A DNA stretch of 64,000 nt from Erinaceus europaeus (taxonomy: Eukaryota > Chordata > Mammalia > Eulipotyphla > Erinaceidae), in contig NC_080172.1 in the NCBI RefSeq assembly GCF_950295315.1, forward strand, positions 78,325,118 through 78,389,117, given 5' to 3'. Positions within the stretch are counted from its first letter, which is position 1. Each line of letters begins with the position of its first letter. The notes under the pieces were generated by a model that searched no databases, had not been told where the DNA came from, and saw only the letters and a program-made list of their open reading frames with translations. This document shows, one piece after another, positions 1 through 13,434 of this stretch. The translations under genes were made by a program, and so were the position numbers.

Positions 1-415
1 TCTCTATTCCTCTGGGAACATGGACCCAGGGTCATTGTGGGTTGCAGAAGGTAGAAGGTCTGGCTTCTGTAATTGCTTCCCGCTGAACATGGGCGTTGAC
101 TGGTCGGTCCATACTCTCAGTCTGCCTCTCTCTTTCCCTAGTAGCGTGGGTCTCTGGGGAAGCAGAGCTCCAGGACACATTGGTGAGGTCTTCAGTCCAG
201 GGAAGCCTGGCCGGCATCCTGATGACATCTGGAGCCTGGTGACTGACAAGAGAGTTAACATACGAAGCCAAACAAATTGTTGAGCAATCATGGACCCAAA
301 GCTTGGAAGAGTGGAGAGGAAGTGTTAGGGAGGTACTCACTGCAAACTCTAGTGTACTTCTACTTTCAGGTATATATTTTGCAGTAGTTTACGGATACGT
401 GTGAACATATGCTCT
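1..415 (-). mobile_element. L1 3' UTR fragment, short (young) type, 5'-truncated
   Basis: The segment matches the reverse complement of the 3' UTR of the L1 at 30382-36750 (compare 36285-36615) and the copy at 55111-55712. The L1 3' end lies beyond the left edge of the window. Similarity stops at about 415, which is the 5' truncation point. No TSD can be tested because one end is missing. Open frames inside it are 3' UTR noise. Confidence 0.88.
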
Positions 416-1134
416 TGGTGAGATAGATTTCTAAGGTCTTGTCTCTTATTTCTTATTCAGAATCTGTACTATAGGCTCAAGATAGAGACAAGGGTCAAGA
501 CTTCATTTGGTGCATTTTTACCAGCTTAATTTTAATAAGAGGAGACTGCATTTCTGCAGTGTAGTACACCTAATTGTGTTTTCAGGGTGAATGACTGTAA
601 ATTTGAGTAAATGGTAGCCTTAAATTTTCTACCTCTCATCTCTTCATTGTTTCAAGGAATCAGATGAAGAAATTTCCTTTAAGCAGCATAATCAAATATA
701 GGGTAGCATGCCTTTTTTGTAATTTTAATTTTTCTTAGAAAATGCTAAACCTGTGCTTAGTTTTATTAAAGAGGATCTTGGTGGAACCTTGATATGAAGT
801 TTCTTCCAATTATGAAGCAATTATACTTCACATTAAACATGTGATCATAAAGAACCAAGCTTCAATGATTTCTTCAAATCTTAGGTGCAGTCAGATATTG
901 TAAATGGTGTTCATTAAGCTTGGAACTCATTCAGTGATCTCAGTTGATCCTGTGTCTCATAGCCTGTAAGGTAGAAAACCTTTCACATAGAGTATAATTT
1001 GCTTATTAATTTAATTCACTTGATAATTTTATTCAACTAATATTACTTGTTCTCCTGTTATTTAAACAACTAAAAGTATATTACTATAGGAATTTAAAGA
1101 TTTGTTTTAAAATATATTATTTTATAACAATTTT
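416..1134. other. Anonymous AT-rich DNA
   Basis: I see no recognisable repeat, coding region or RNA gene here. It is ordinary AT-rich mammalian intergenic or intronic sequence. Confidence 0.5.
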
Positions 1135-2261
1135 TTCATTTATTTTTTTATTGATTTAATGATGATCAATAAGACCATAGGATAAGGGGAGTACAATTCC
1201 ACATAATTCCCTCCACCAGAGTTCTACATCCCATCTTCTCCATTGGAAGTTTTTGTATTCTTTATCCCTCTGGGAAGATGGACCCAGGTTAATTATGGGG
1301 TGTAGAAGATGCACGGTCTGACATCTGTAATTGCTTTTCTGCTAGACACAAGTGCTGGCAGGTTGATCCATACCCCCAGCCTGTTTTTTTTTTCCTAGTG
1401 GAGTAGAGCTCTGGGGAGGTGGGGTATCATGTGGGCATCATGGTAGCTTGTAACCATGATGGCTGAGCTTTGTGGCTGAAACAAGCATTTAGATATAAAG
1501 CAGAACTGTTTGATATATTCAGGAACCTAAAAGAATAGAGCAGATTTGATTTGGGGTCTCTATTTTGGAAGAAGCTAAGAAGTCTATTTTAGGTATATTC
1601 CAAGAGGTCCATGACTTAATAATTTTTTGTACATTTATTTTTAAAAATTTATTATTATTTATTTTCCCTTTTGTTGCTCTTGTTGTTTTTTATTGTTGTT
1701 GTAATTGTTATTGTTGTTGATGATGATGTCATCATTGTTGGATAGGACAGAGAGAAATGGAGAGAGGTGGGGAAGACAGAGAGGTGGAAAGAAAGAGAGA
1801 CACCTGCAGATCTACTTTACCACCTGTGAAGAGACTCCCCTGCAGGTGGGGAGCCATGGCTTTAACTGGGATCCTCACACTGGTCCTTGCGCTTCCGGCC
1901 ACGTGAGCTAAACCCACTAAGCTACCACCTGAACCCCGCTTTACTAATTTTTACCTGAGCCCGACAGCTAACATGCAAGTGGGCTAAAGGTATTGTCTGG
2001 GGAGATGGTGTCAGAGTTGGAAACAGGACAAGAAATCTGGATCAGGCCAGAGAGTAGCTCCCAAATATGGGAAAAGTATATACATTTCATTAACTGTAAG
2101 CCCTAATCATCTGATCTGGGGTCCATATTCAGCACATGAGTCTGTGTAACCTCTGCGTCCCTATAGGTCTGAGCTTACCCCTGTGGTGATAGCAAGGAAT
2201 ATAAGGGATGCACTCATTTCAGGGCCTGTAGTCCTTGAGTGTGGCAGAGAATATTGATCCA
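1135..2261 (-). mobile_element. L1 3' UTR, long (older) type, 3' part of an old minus-strand L1
   Basis: It is homologous to other long-type 3' UTR copies at 27725-29055, 37338-39030, 41622-42380 and 59452-60312. It includes the block 'ggaagaagcta...agtctattttagg' that the young L1 lacks. A SINE A (about 1640-1939) splits it. At about 2262 it passes directly into ORF2, so the ORF2 C-terminus and part of the 3' UTR are deleted relative to the L1 at 30382. Confidence 0.8.
1640..1939 (-). mobile_element. SINE family A, short form
   Basis: Read on the minus strand, the tRNA-like head at the right end (about 1939 down to 1850) has an A box within 'tggtagcttagtggg'. A CT-rich middle and a CAA/ATA-rich tail follow, ending at about 1640. 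It lies inside the L1 3' UTR. Similar sequences around it ('ttaataattttt' on the left, 'ttactaattttt' on the right) look like a diverged TSD. Confidence 0.88.
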
Positions 2262-5006
<2,745 letters not shown>

Positions 5007-5059
5007 TATTCAGCAATTTTTTATTTGTTCTGATATGTGGCAAGTTTTTAGGTGATATT

Positions 5060-5950
5060 TTTCATGTTTATAGGAGATCTTTTATAACCTCTTTCAGGAC
5101 GGACTTGGTGATTGTCACCTCCTCTATCTGTTGCTTTTCTTTTTTATCCCTCTTTCTAGTCTGAATGGCAGACTATCCGGATACACTATTCTTGGTTGAA
5201 GCCCTGTTCATTGAGAACACAGTAGACATTTTGCCTTTCTCTCCTGGCTTTTAGAGTTTATGTGAAGAAGTTTGCTGATAGTCATATAGGTTTTCCACTG
5301 TATGTGACTTTTTTGTTTTTTTCTCTTATAGCCTTCTGGATCCTTTCTTTAACTACAATGTGTTTTGGTGTCTTCAGGTATGGGTTGATTTTGTTTGGGA
5401 CTCTCTGGGTATCTCGACTCTGATATCCTTTCTGTTGTTTAGGGTGGGAAGTTTTCTTCTATTATCTCCTCTAGGATGCTTTCTTCCCCTTCCTCTCCTT
5501 CTTACTCTGGTAGGCCAATTATGTGTATGTTACTTCTTTTGAGGTCACCCCGTATGTCTGTGTTATTGTTTTCAGTGTCTGTCTGTCTGTCTCTCTCTCT
5601 TTTTTAGTTCTTTTATTTCTTTCTTGTTTTTATTTAATTCAGTCTTTGTCTAATTCTGTTTTTGCTTCTATTATTCTGCTCTACCTTCCCTCTGTTTCCT
5701 TCTTCAGTTCAGCTATTTTTTTTTTTTTACATCATTCAGTTTCAGTGTTAGTTTGTTCTTTTAGCTCAGCTATTTAAGCTTTCAGTTCTCTAATTACCTT
5801 AAGATAGCTTATATTTTATTTCAGGGTCTCATTGATTATTTCCCTATTTCCAATGGTAGTTTCTCAAAACTTTCTTCACTCCTGTGATTAATGAATAAAT
5901 TAATGTTTGGATATTTTCTTCCTTTTTAGTTGCTTCTGGCTTATCTGAAA
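5060..5950 (-). pseudogene. Old L1 ORF1 (RNA-binding chaperone) pseudogene
   Basis: L1 ORF1 protein binds L1 RNA through a coiled coil, an RRM and a C-terminal domain. The minus strand here is homologous at DNA level to 30938-31513. It shares the segments for 'RSNI...IGLP' and for the C-terminal domain, and continues upstream into an A-rich coiled-coil region. That N-terminal half is lacking in the young copy. Numerous stops and frameshifts make it a pseudogene. It sits directly upstream of the ORF2 remnant, as in an ordinary L1. Confidence 0.78.
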
Positions 5951-6011
5951 TTTCTCCTGGTCTCCTTTCTTGATTGATTACTGTACTTGAATTAACCATT
6001 ATTGGCTTAAC

Positions 6012-6056
<45 letters not shown>

Positions 6057-6854
6057 GGGGTCTTGTGTCTTGGCTATTGCTGTTCAGTTATTGTGTTGTC
6101 CGAGCAAAAGCTTCACTAAAGTTAAAGTCCTCTACACAAATGAAATTACAAACCTCAGCAAATACAACCAAAGTGAAGATCAATGCAATTCAACCCAAAC
6201 CAGTTAGAAAAAAAACAGACAATTACAAAAAATAAAATAAACTATCAAACATACAAGACCAGACAGTTACAAAAAAAGCAGCTATCAAACATAAATTCAA
6301 GAGATATGAGGAAAAGAGTATGATAGAGAGAAATAAAGAAAAACACACCTAGTCTAACGTGTTTCACAAAATTAGTCACAAAGAAGCAAAAGTTTATATA
6401 GCAAAAGCAGATTGTTCAAAGACGAGGATGGAAGTAGAAAAGAGAGATAGAAAAAAAAAAACAAAACATATTTCTCCTACAATAGAGAGCACAACCAATC
6501 ACCAGTAAATATAACAAAAACAACAGCAAATTTTGGTCAGACCAGAAAGAAGTGAAAATTAACAAACATCAATGAAAAGAAACCTAACAAACAGTATGAA
6601 GATTAACCTATAAGAAATTAATTACACAAAACCCCCCTTCATAAAGAAAGCAAAAAAAAATTACAAAAAGCAATTATCAAACATTAATTCAGGAGATAGA
6701 AGGAAGAAAGAAAATGAGATAAAATTATCTAAGCAAAACTAAATCAGACTACACCCACACAAAAAACCTTCAATGTATATAGTACCAGCAGAGGCATAGA
6801 TTGGTCTAGGAAGTCAACCAGTCAGAAAGATCCAGCCTACATAAAACCAACCAG
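5951..6854 (-). mobile_element. Probable 5' UTR of the old minus-strand L1
   Basis: The A-rich sequence follows the ORF1 remnant without an obvious break. It lacks coding character and ends at or before the SINE at 6855. The assignment rests on position; I have no other copy of this 5' UTR in the window to compare. A GT microsatellite interrupts it at 6014-6055. Confidence 0.5.
6014..6055. repeat. (GT)n microsatellite
   Basis: An uninterrupted dinucleotide run of about 21 units. Open frames here (Val-Cys repeats) are an artefact. Confidence 0.98.
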
Positions 6855-7130
6855 AGGGGGGCAAGGTGGTAGCACAGTGGGTTGAGTGCACATGGCATAA
6901 AGTGCAATGACTAGTGCAAGAATCCTGGTTCAAGCCCCTGGATCCCCATCTGCAGGGGAGGTCCCTGCACAACCAGTGAAAAAGTTCTGAAGATGTCTAT
7001 CTTCTCTCCCCTTCTCTGTCTTACCCAACAACAACAGCAATAATGAAGTTAAATTGGAGAAAATGGTCTCCAGGAGCAAGGAGTTCCTAGTGCAGGAACC
7101 AAGCCCCAGCAATAACCCTGGGGGGAAAAA
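6855..7130 (+). mobile_element. SINE family A, long form with hairpin tail
   Basis: A tRNA-like head ('ggtggtagcacagtgggtt', 'ggttcaagccc') is followed by a CT-rich middle. The longer tail has 'ggtctccaggagcaagg' and 'aataaccctgggg', then A's. This is the long subtype also seen at 16487, 22583, 12378 and 29443. Confidence 0.88.
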
Positions 7131-7168
7131 TCGGAAAGCTCCAGCCCCTTTAAAAATAAAAATTTCTG

Positions 7169-7490
7169 GAAGCCGGGCTATAGCATAGCAGGTTAAGTGC
7201 ACATGGCGTTAAAATTGAGGACTGCCAGAAGAATCCCGGTTGGAGCCCCTAGCTCCCCACAAGCGGTAAAGCAGGTCTACAGAATGGAGACCCCCCAAAT
7301 TTTTCTCCCTATCTCTGTCTTTCTCCCTATGTCTGTCTTTCCCTCCTTTCTCCATTTCTCTCTGTCCTATCCAGCAACAACAACATCAATAGCAACAATA
7401 ATAATCACAACAATAATAAAAATAAGAAGGGCAACAAAAAAGGAAAATAAAATATTTTTAAAAATCATTAAATTAAATAAAAAATTCTGT
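7169..7490 (+). mobile_element. SINE family A, short form
   Basis: The head 'gccgggctatagcatagcaggttaag', a CT-rich middle and a CAA/ATA tail ending in A-rich sequence are present. The flanks 'aaaaatttctg' and 'aaaaaattctg' are a likely TSD. It lies directly downstream of another SINE A. Confidence 0.85.
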
Positions 7491-7916
7491 AGTTCTATCA
7501 GTAAATTCTCTGCTCCTGCAGATGACTCCCCACTGAATTTGGAATCTTGCATAATAAGATTAACTTTACAGCAGGGTCTCTTCATCTGTAGCTGGTTTCC
7601 TTACCATCACAAGCTACCTCTTGCTTTTTTTTTGGGGGGGGGGCGGTGCAGAGGAATAGAAAAAAAATTATGTCCAGCTCCAGATCTCCGTTGTCCTTTT
7701 TAAGCAGCTCATTGCCAGCTTATATTGGTTATAATGCTACAACTTGGTTCCTCTTTGTATGCCCTGTATAATTTCTCTCCTACTGGCCTGGAAACTCTGC
7801 TTTCACTTAGATTTCTCATGTTTAAAACAGGTTTTTGCAGAGAGTATTTCAGGTATTATCCTCTGCCAAAATCTTAACCCCACCATAACAATAATTTTAG
7901 TCAAGTGCACAAATTC
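7491..7916. other. Anonymous DNA
   Basis: No confident repeat or gene is seen. It could continue old L1 5' sequence, but I cannot show that. A T-run followed by a G-run lies near 7625-7642. Confidence 0.4.
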
Positions 7917-7990
7917 TTCCTTCCTTCCTTCCTTCCTTCCTTCCTTCCTTCCTTCCTTCCTTCCTTCCTTCCTTCCTTCCTTCCTTCCTT
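7917..7990. repeat. (TTCC)n microsatellite
   Basis: About 18 tetranucleotide units. It abuts the polyT side of a minus-strand L1 3' UTR, so it probably grew from that element's poly(A) tail. Confidence 0.97.
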
Positions 7991-8802
7991 TTTAATTTTT
8001 ATTTATAAAAAGGAAACACTGACAAAAACATAGGATGAGAGGGGTACAACTCCACAAAATTTCCACCACCAGAACTCTATATCTTAACTCCTCCCCTGAT
8101 AGCTTTCCTATTCTTTATCCCTCTGTGAGTATGGAACTAAAATCGTTACGAGGTGCAGAAGGTGAAAGGTCTGGCTTCTGTAATTGCTTCCCCACTGAAC
8201 ATGGGAGTTGATAGGTTGATCCATACTCCCAATCTGTGGCTCTCTCTTCCCCTAGTGGAGTGGAGCTCTGAAGAAGCTGGGTTCTAGGACACATTGGTGA
8301 AGTCATCTACCCAGGGAAGTCTGGTTAGCATCATGGTAGCATCTGGAACCTGGTGGCTGAAAGAAGAGTTAACCTATAAAGCCAAACAAATTGTTGACTA
8401 GTTATGAAACTAAAGGCAATATTATTGCAGATAAAAATTTGGGGGGGGGTCTCCATTTTGTAGATAGTTAGTAGGCTTATTTTAGTTATGTGTCAAAGGG
8501 CCCATGACTATTCTAGTTTTTTTTTTTTTTTTCTGAGCCTGAAATCTGATATGCAGGTGGACACAAGTTATTTTCTGGTGAGATAATGTCATGTCTGGAA
8601 AAAGAACCAGAAACCTGGATCAGGGAAGAGAGTAGTTCTCAAATATGGGAAAATTTATAAATATTGTTGACTATAAACCCCATCTATTTGATCTGATCTG
8701 GGGTTCATATTCAGGTTACGATCCTATGTGACTTCTGCATCCCTGTAGATCTGAGCTCACATTCTGTGGTCATAGATCCAAACATTCAAAGGTGCTCCAA
8801 TT
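7991..8802 (-). mobile_element. L1 3' UTR fragment, long type, 5'-truncated
   Basis: The reverse-complement match to other long-type copies runs from the A-rich 3' end (left, next to the TTCC repeat) to about 8802. It contains the block absent from young copies ('ctccattttgtagatagttag', 'gatatgcaggtggac'). No clear TSD was found. Confidence 0.85.
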
Positions 8803-9837
8803 ATAAAATACAGACAAAATTGATCATTTTAACAAAAACAAGTGCACTGAGTTTCAAAGGAATATGAGATTGCCTTTGAATGAAGAATCAAGAAGATTTC
8901 CTGAATGATCTGACATTTGAAGTCACAAAAGGTTTAGATAGATGGTTATAGGTATTGGAATAAAGCATTTTGTTCCATGTCAAAAGAAGCCACCAAGATG
9001 CTTAGAGCCATGTGTGATATCAGAAGACATCATGAATAAACATAACATACAACTTAGATGGATAGACAAGAACAAACTCTATTCTCAATCGGGGGAGCAT
9101 GTTGAGTTTTCATGTAAATACAGGTAGAGACGGACATCACCAGAACCTCTTCAAAGCAAGTGTGTAGAAGGCAGAATAGCATATCCCACTTGTGGATAAA
9201 GCAGTGGTTAAAAGAAAGTCATCAGTCTGAAGTATGAACATTTATTCAGGATTTTCATACCCATCCAACATTTCTCAGCCCATTTGTCAAGTCTTATGTA
9301 ACACATTTTATTCACAAATTGTAATATAGATGAAAAGTTATGAGGATTATGTAATCACAATGTGAAAGACCAATGAACTTCCAAAAATAATTAATTTTGT
9401 CAAATTTAAATTCCATGTGTCCTGTTTGTGAAGTGTCAACTGTTAGAAATAAGATGAAATTCCTTTAGGGTCTGATTAAATACCTGATTCTCCTAAAAAA
9501 AAAAAGGAAAAAAAAAAAAAGAAAAAGCTATTTTATTTGTCTTTTCCAGATATGGAAAATAGTACATTGGTGCCACTCATTCTATTCTGTAACTTTCTAA
9601 AATAACATTATAACTCAGTGCCAGTTTGAAGTTAGTACATAAATATTTAGTTCATAAAAACTATCTAAATTATATGTCACTATTACTTTTAATTAATAAA
9701 ATTAGTTTTGGCTTAAAATTAATTGTATTAGTGCATTAAAATTAAGTGGAAAATTTTATTTCACTATTTTAACCATTTTAACCATTACAAAATGAATAAC
9801 ATATTTTTTTTATTGTTCTAAACAATTATTTATTGGG
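8803..9837. other. Anonymous AT-rich DNA
   Basis: No gene or recognisable repeat is seen apart from a short A-rich run at 9496-9525. Confidence 0.5.
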
Positions 9838-9960
9838 CTGATGGGTAGTTTGCTGCTTTGGATTGTGTGACTCAGGTTTGAGCCCGGCCTCCACCACAAT
9901 AAAGGAAGCTTTGATGCTGTGGTCTGTTTCACTCTCCCTCTCTGTCAATATAAACAAAAA
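9838..9960 (+). mobile_element. tRNA-like SINE, family D (diverged)
   Basis: The segment starts 'gggctgatgggtagtttgc' and has a B-box-like 'ggtttgagcccg', a CT-rich stretch and an A-rich end. It resembles the copy at 51075-51256. The family call is by eye and tentative. Confidence 0.55.
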
Positions 9961-10095
9961 TAGTATTTACTTATTAATGAGAAACAGGGCTAAAGGGAGA
10001 ATCAAAGCATCACTCTGGAGCAAATTCACAGGTCAATACTGGACTCCAAAATTGAGAGTCGAACACCCCAACCACTGCACTGCCTCTTAAGCCAT
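9961..10095 (-). mobile_element. Probable tRNA-like SINE fragment
   Basis: Read on the minus strand it starts 'ggcttaagaggcagtgcag' and has 'ggggtgttcgactc', like a diverged tRNA head. It is followed by sequence running to an A/T-rich end next to the SINE at 9838. Family not determined. Confidence 0.4.
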
Positions 10096-12096
10096 GATCA
10101 TATCATTTATTTTAATAGAATTTGAAAGAAAATTTGACTTGACCCTCATTTGAAGAATTTATATTACTGAAAAACATTGTTAGTATAAATGCTGTAGTTT
10201 ATAGATATATGACAAATTTCTATTTGGAATTATTACTATGTCATGAAATATGAACATTTTTGTGTTAACAAATATACCAGACTATGCTATATAATGATTA
10301 TTTTATTATATCAAAGAATGCATAAGATTATTAGTTTTCCTTTGTTTTCTCCCACACCAGAGTGTGACAAAAGTTTAACTTATCTATTTGATATGTTAGT
10401 GATATTACATTACATAGTTTGTACTTTTTATTACAAAGTAAGTTATGTTTCTTATACTTAAAGGCTGATGACTACGATTCCAAAAATAGCATAAATGCTT
10501 ATTGCAGAATAACTCATCCATTGAGAACAACTAGAAATGTTGTTTTTTTCTATCTCCCTCTTTATCCATTCTCACTGACTTTTTCTTATCCACTAAGCCA
10601 CCTCCCAGACCACATCACTGACTTTTCCTTTATTTAGAGAGGAAAATAGGAAATTATAAAAGTTAAAGTGAAAAAAAACCTAGGAATTAAAACCAAATAG
10701 TTGAAATTAAGTTCTCATATAAGGAGTCAACAGGAAATCAGACAAATAATGGAGTGCCTCAATTTTTGAGGTAATATGACCAAGAATATTTGAAAAGTGG
10801 TTACAGTTACCACATTGTTGTTTGAAGAATTGATATAACCCTCAAGTGAAATATCACAAAGAAAACTATAAAAAGGCAGAATAGAGAAAAGTTTCTAGAA
10901 AACAACAAATGGTAAAATGCAAAACTTAAACCAGAGAGAAAATGACCATTCCATTTCAGTGCAAAAGTGCAATAATTCAGTTGGCATTTAACTTCATAGG
11001 AGAAGAAGCAGGGAGACATTAGACTGATGTTAACTTTATTATGAATAAAAGAAACTTCCACTAAAATGTTCAATATTATTTGAAAATATTCTTCACAAAC
11101 ATAAAATTCAGGAACATTTCAGATAGCCAAAACAGAGAACATTTTTCCACAAGTAAACTGTATATAATAAAAATATAGTGTAATAAATGATTAAAGTGAG
11201 AAGTCAGTGAGAAAGCAATATTCTATGAATCAAGGAGATGCAGCAGGGACTACAGATCTTTTGAAAAAATAAATAAGGTAGTGAATCTAGGGCAAGATTC
11301 ATGATATAAAACAAAAAATAATGATATCTGGGTAGGACCTTCAAAATTCAGAGGTTTAAAGTGCTCAATAATATTTAAAGAGATGAGAAATAAGTAAATG
11401 AGATAAACTGTCCCAACATTGCTGCATTTTTTAAAAATCAGAAAAGTAATTATTCATATTAATCTTTGGTAAAAGCTGTATATTTAATTTACAGTAAATA
11501 TGATAAATTGTTCTAGCATTACTAGCTGTATTTTTTAAAATAAAAATGTCCTAATTTATATTCATCTTTGGCACAATTTGTATGTTCAATTTACAGAGTA
11601 ATGACTGAAGGAAAATAATAAACTTCTAACAATTGGAAATGGAATAATATAAATTCATATTGAAAGAAATCAGAGAAAGTAAAAGTACCATTTAAAAGGT
11701 GGAGCAAAGAGGAAACAGACAATAGAGTATTTAAACCAAAATGAGTTGCTAATTTGATTTAAGTAGCTGTAACAAAATATTCTTGTCTAAATAAACAAAG
11801 CTTTCTGAACTTTATTAAGAAGTACAACTGTTGCACACTCCTTAAAAGAATTACTTTAATTATGAAGTTAAAAAAACTTTGAAGGAATGAACACATTAAT
11901 TGACCAGAATCTAAAATGAAGTCAATTGGTCATCTTCAGTGGAATGAAGAGGATAAATTAAATAGCAAGTCAATAAAAAATAAATTTATAAAACAATGAA
12001 AATACACTAACTGCTATTACATACAATAGTCTGAATAAATCTCAGTCACACGGTAATAATGGAAAGAGACATGGCTTTCTAAATTTTGTAAAAATT
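10096..12096. other. Anonymous AT-rich DNA
   Basis: About 2 kb of AT-rich sequence with no supported gene, RNA gene or recent repeat. The longest open frames are below 90 codons and have no recognisable domain. Confidence 0.5.
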
Positions 12097-12297
12097 AACG
12101 ATTTCTTTATTGTAGGGAGACAGAGAACTTGAGAGAGAAGGGGTGGACAAGAGAGAAATAAAGGGGGGAGAGACCTGCATCACCGCTTCACTGCTTAAGA
12201 AACTTCTCCCCGGCAGTTGGGGACCTGGATCTTGAACCCGTATCCTTGTTCTTTGTAGCATGTGAGCCAAATGGATGCACAACCACCTTGCCCCTGA
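12097..12297 (-). mobile_element. SINE family B
   Basis: Minus-strand copy. The left end is T-rich, followed by the purine strand of the CT-rich middle. 'tcaccgcttcac' and a degraded tRNA head ('ggtggttgtgcatcc' read on the minus strand) lie at the right end. It is like 24165-24381. Confidence 0.72.
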
Positions 12298-12377
12298 TAA
12301 ATAAGACTTATAAGAGTCTCATTAAAATAAATGTCTATATTGAAGGAAATTGAGGTGTATATGGTGGATGCAGTGGA

Positions 12378-12730
12378 TCTTTTTTTTTTTTTTTTTTTGC
12401 CTCCAGAGTTATTGCCACGGCTCGGTGCATGCTCCATGAATCCACTGCTCCTGGAGGCCATATTTTTCCTTTTGTTTCCCTGGTTGTTTTACCATTGCTG
12501 TTATTATTATCATTGTTACTGATGTCATTATTGTTGGATAGGACAAAGAGAAATGGAGATAGGAGGGGAAGACAGAGAGGGGGAGAGAAAGACACCTACA
12601 GACCTACTTCACGGCCTGTGAAGCGACTCTCCTGCAGGTGGGGAGTCAAGGGTTCTAACAAGGATCCTTACACTGGTCCTTGAGCTTTGTGCCATGTGCA
12701 CTTAACCCACTGTGCTATCGCCTGACCCCC
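12378..12730 (-). mobile_element. SINE family A, long form, with TSD
   Basis: PolyT at 12378-12398 is followed by the long-form tail ('gcctccagagttattgcc', 'ctcctggaggcc'), the CAA/ATA region, the CT-rich middle and the tRNA head ending at 12730. The TSD 'gcagtgga' is at 12370-12377 and 12731-12738. The paired CCTCCAG/CTGGAGG segments can form a hairpin. Confidence 0.93.
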
Positions 12731-12738
12731 GCAGTGGA

Positions 12739-13014
12739 CTTTCTGTTTGTTGATAGCATTCCACTATCTTGCCAGATTGTACAGGTGTGTTTGAATATTG
12801 ATAATCCATGGAACTATATGTTTATGTTCACTTTTTAACTTATATATCATAAGTCAAAATACATTATCTTTAATATATAATCCTTGTCATCTTAAACAAG
12901 AAAAAGATCTGAAAAGCATATAGGAAAAAAGCTGACATGCTTGAGGTCTAGTAGAACAAGGTTACCATGCCTGAAAGAAGGGAATTTCATAGAAAAAACT
13001 CATGTGATTTCCAG
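12739..13014. other. Anonymous DNA
   Basis: No gene or recognisable repeat is seen. Confidence 0.4.
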
Positions 13015-13230
13015 AATGGTCACTTCAGGTCTTGAACTCAATACCGACGGGCATAGTTGGGGAAAAATTCATGATACACAAAGTAGAACTTGGTCTGGAT
13101 TTGGGGAAGAGTTCAGGTCCTGGTGCATGATGGTAGAGAAGGACCTAGGGTGGGGATGAGAGAGTCTTGCAGGAAACTGAGGAAAAACTTCCTTAATTTA
13201 TCAAATGATGATAAATAAGTAAAATCTAAA
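13015..13230 (+). mobile_element. Old L1 3'-end fragment
   Basis: It shares 'acttggtctgga', 'catgatggtagagaaggac' and 'tttgcaggaaactgagga'-like stretches with the 3' end of the old L1 at about 27190-27380. It is strongly diverged. Confidence 0.5.
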
Positions 13231-13261
13231 TTTATGTAAAATATCATATTCACGAGAAAAT

Positions 13262-13425
13262 TTGAAAGTATTTTCCAAAAAGTCTAGGATCAAGACAAGG
13301 ATGGTCAGCATCGTAGCTGATATTTACTACAATGTTGAACATCCTAGACAGCTTTTTAATTATGGAAAAAAGTAAAAGTTTTATAATTGGAAAGGGTGAG
13401 GTAGACTTATACTAAATACTTATCA
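13262..13425 (+). mobile_element. Old L1 ORF2 (RT domain) fragment
   Basis: The DNA aligns with the young ORF2 around 33530-33670, the part just upstream of FADD (matches such as 'tctaggatcaagacaagg' and 'attggaaagggtgag'). It is too short and broken to code. Confidence 0.62.
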
Positions 13426-13434
13426 ATATTTTAT

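Noticed and set aside
5974..6235. Val-Cys repeat open frames
   Set aside because: They come from the (GT)n microsatellite at 6014-6055.
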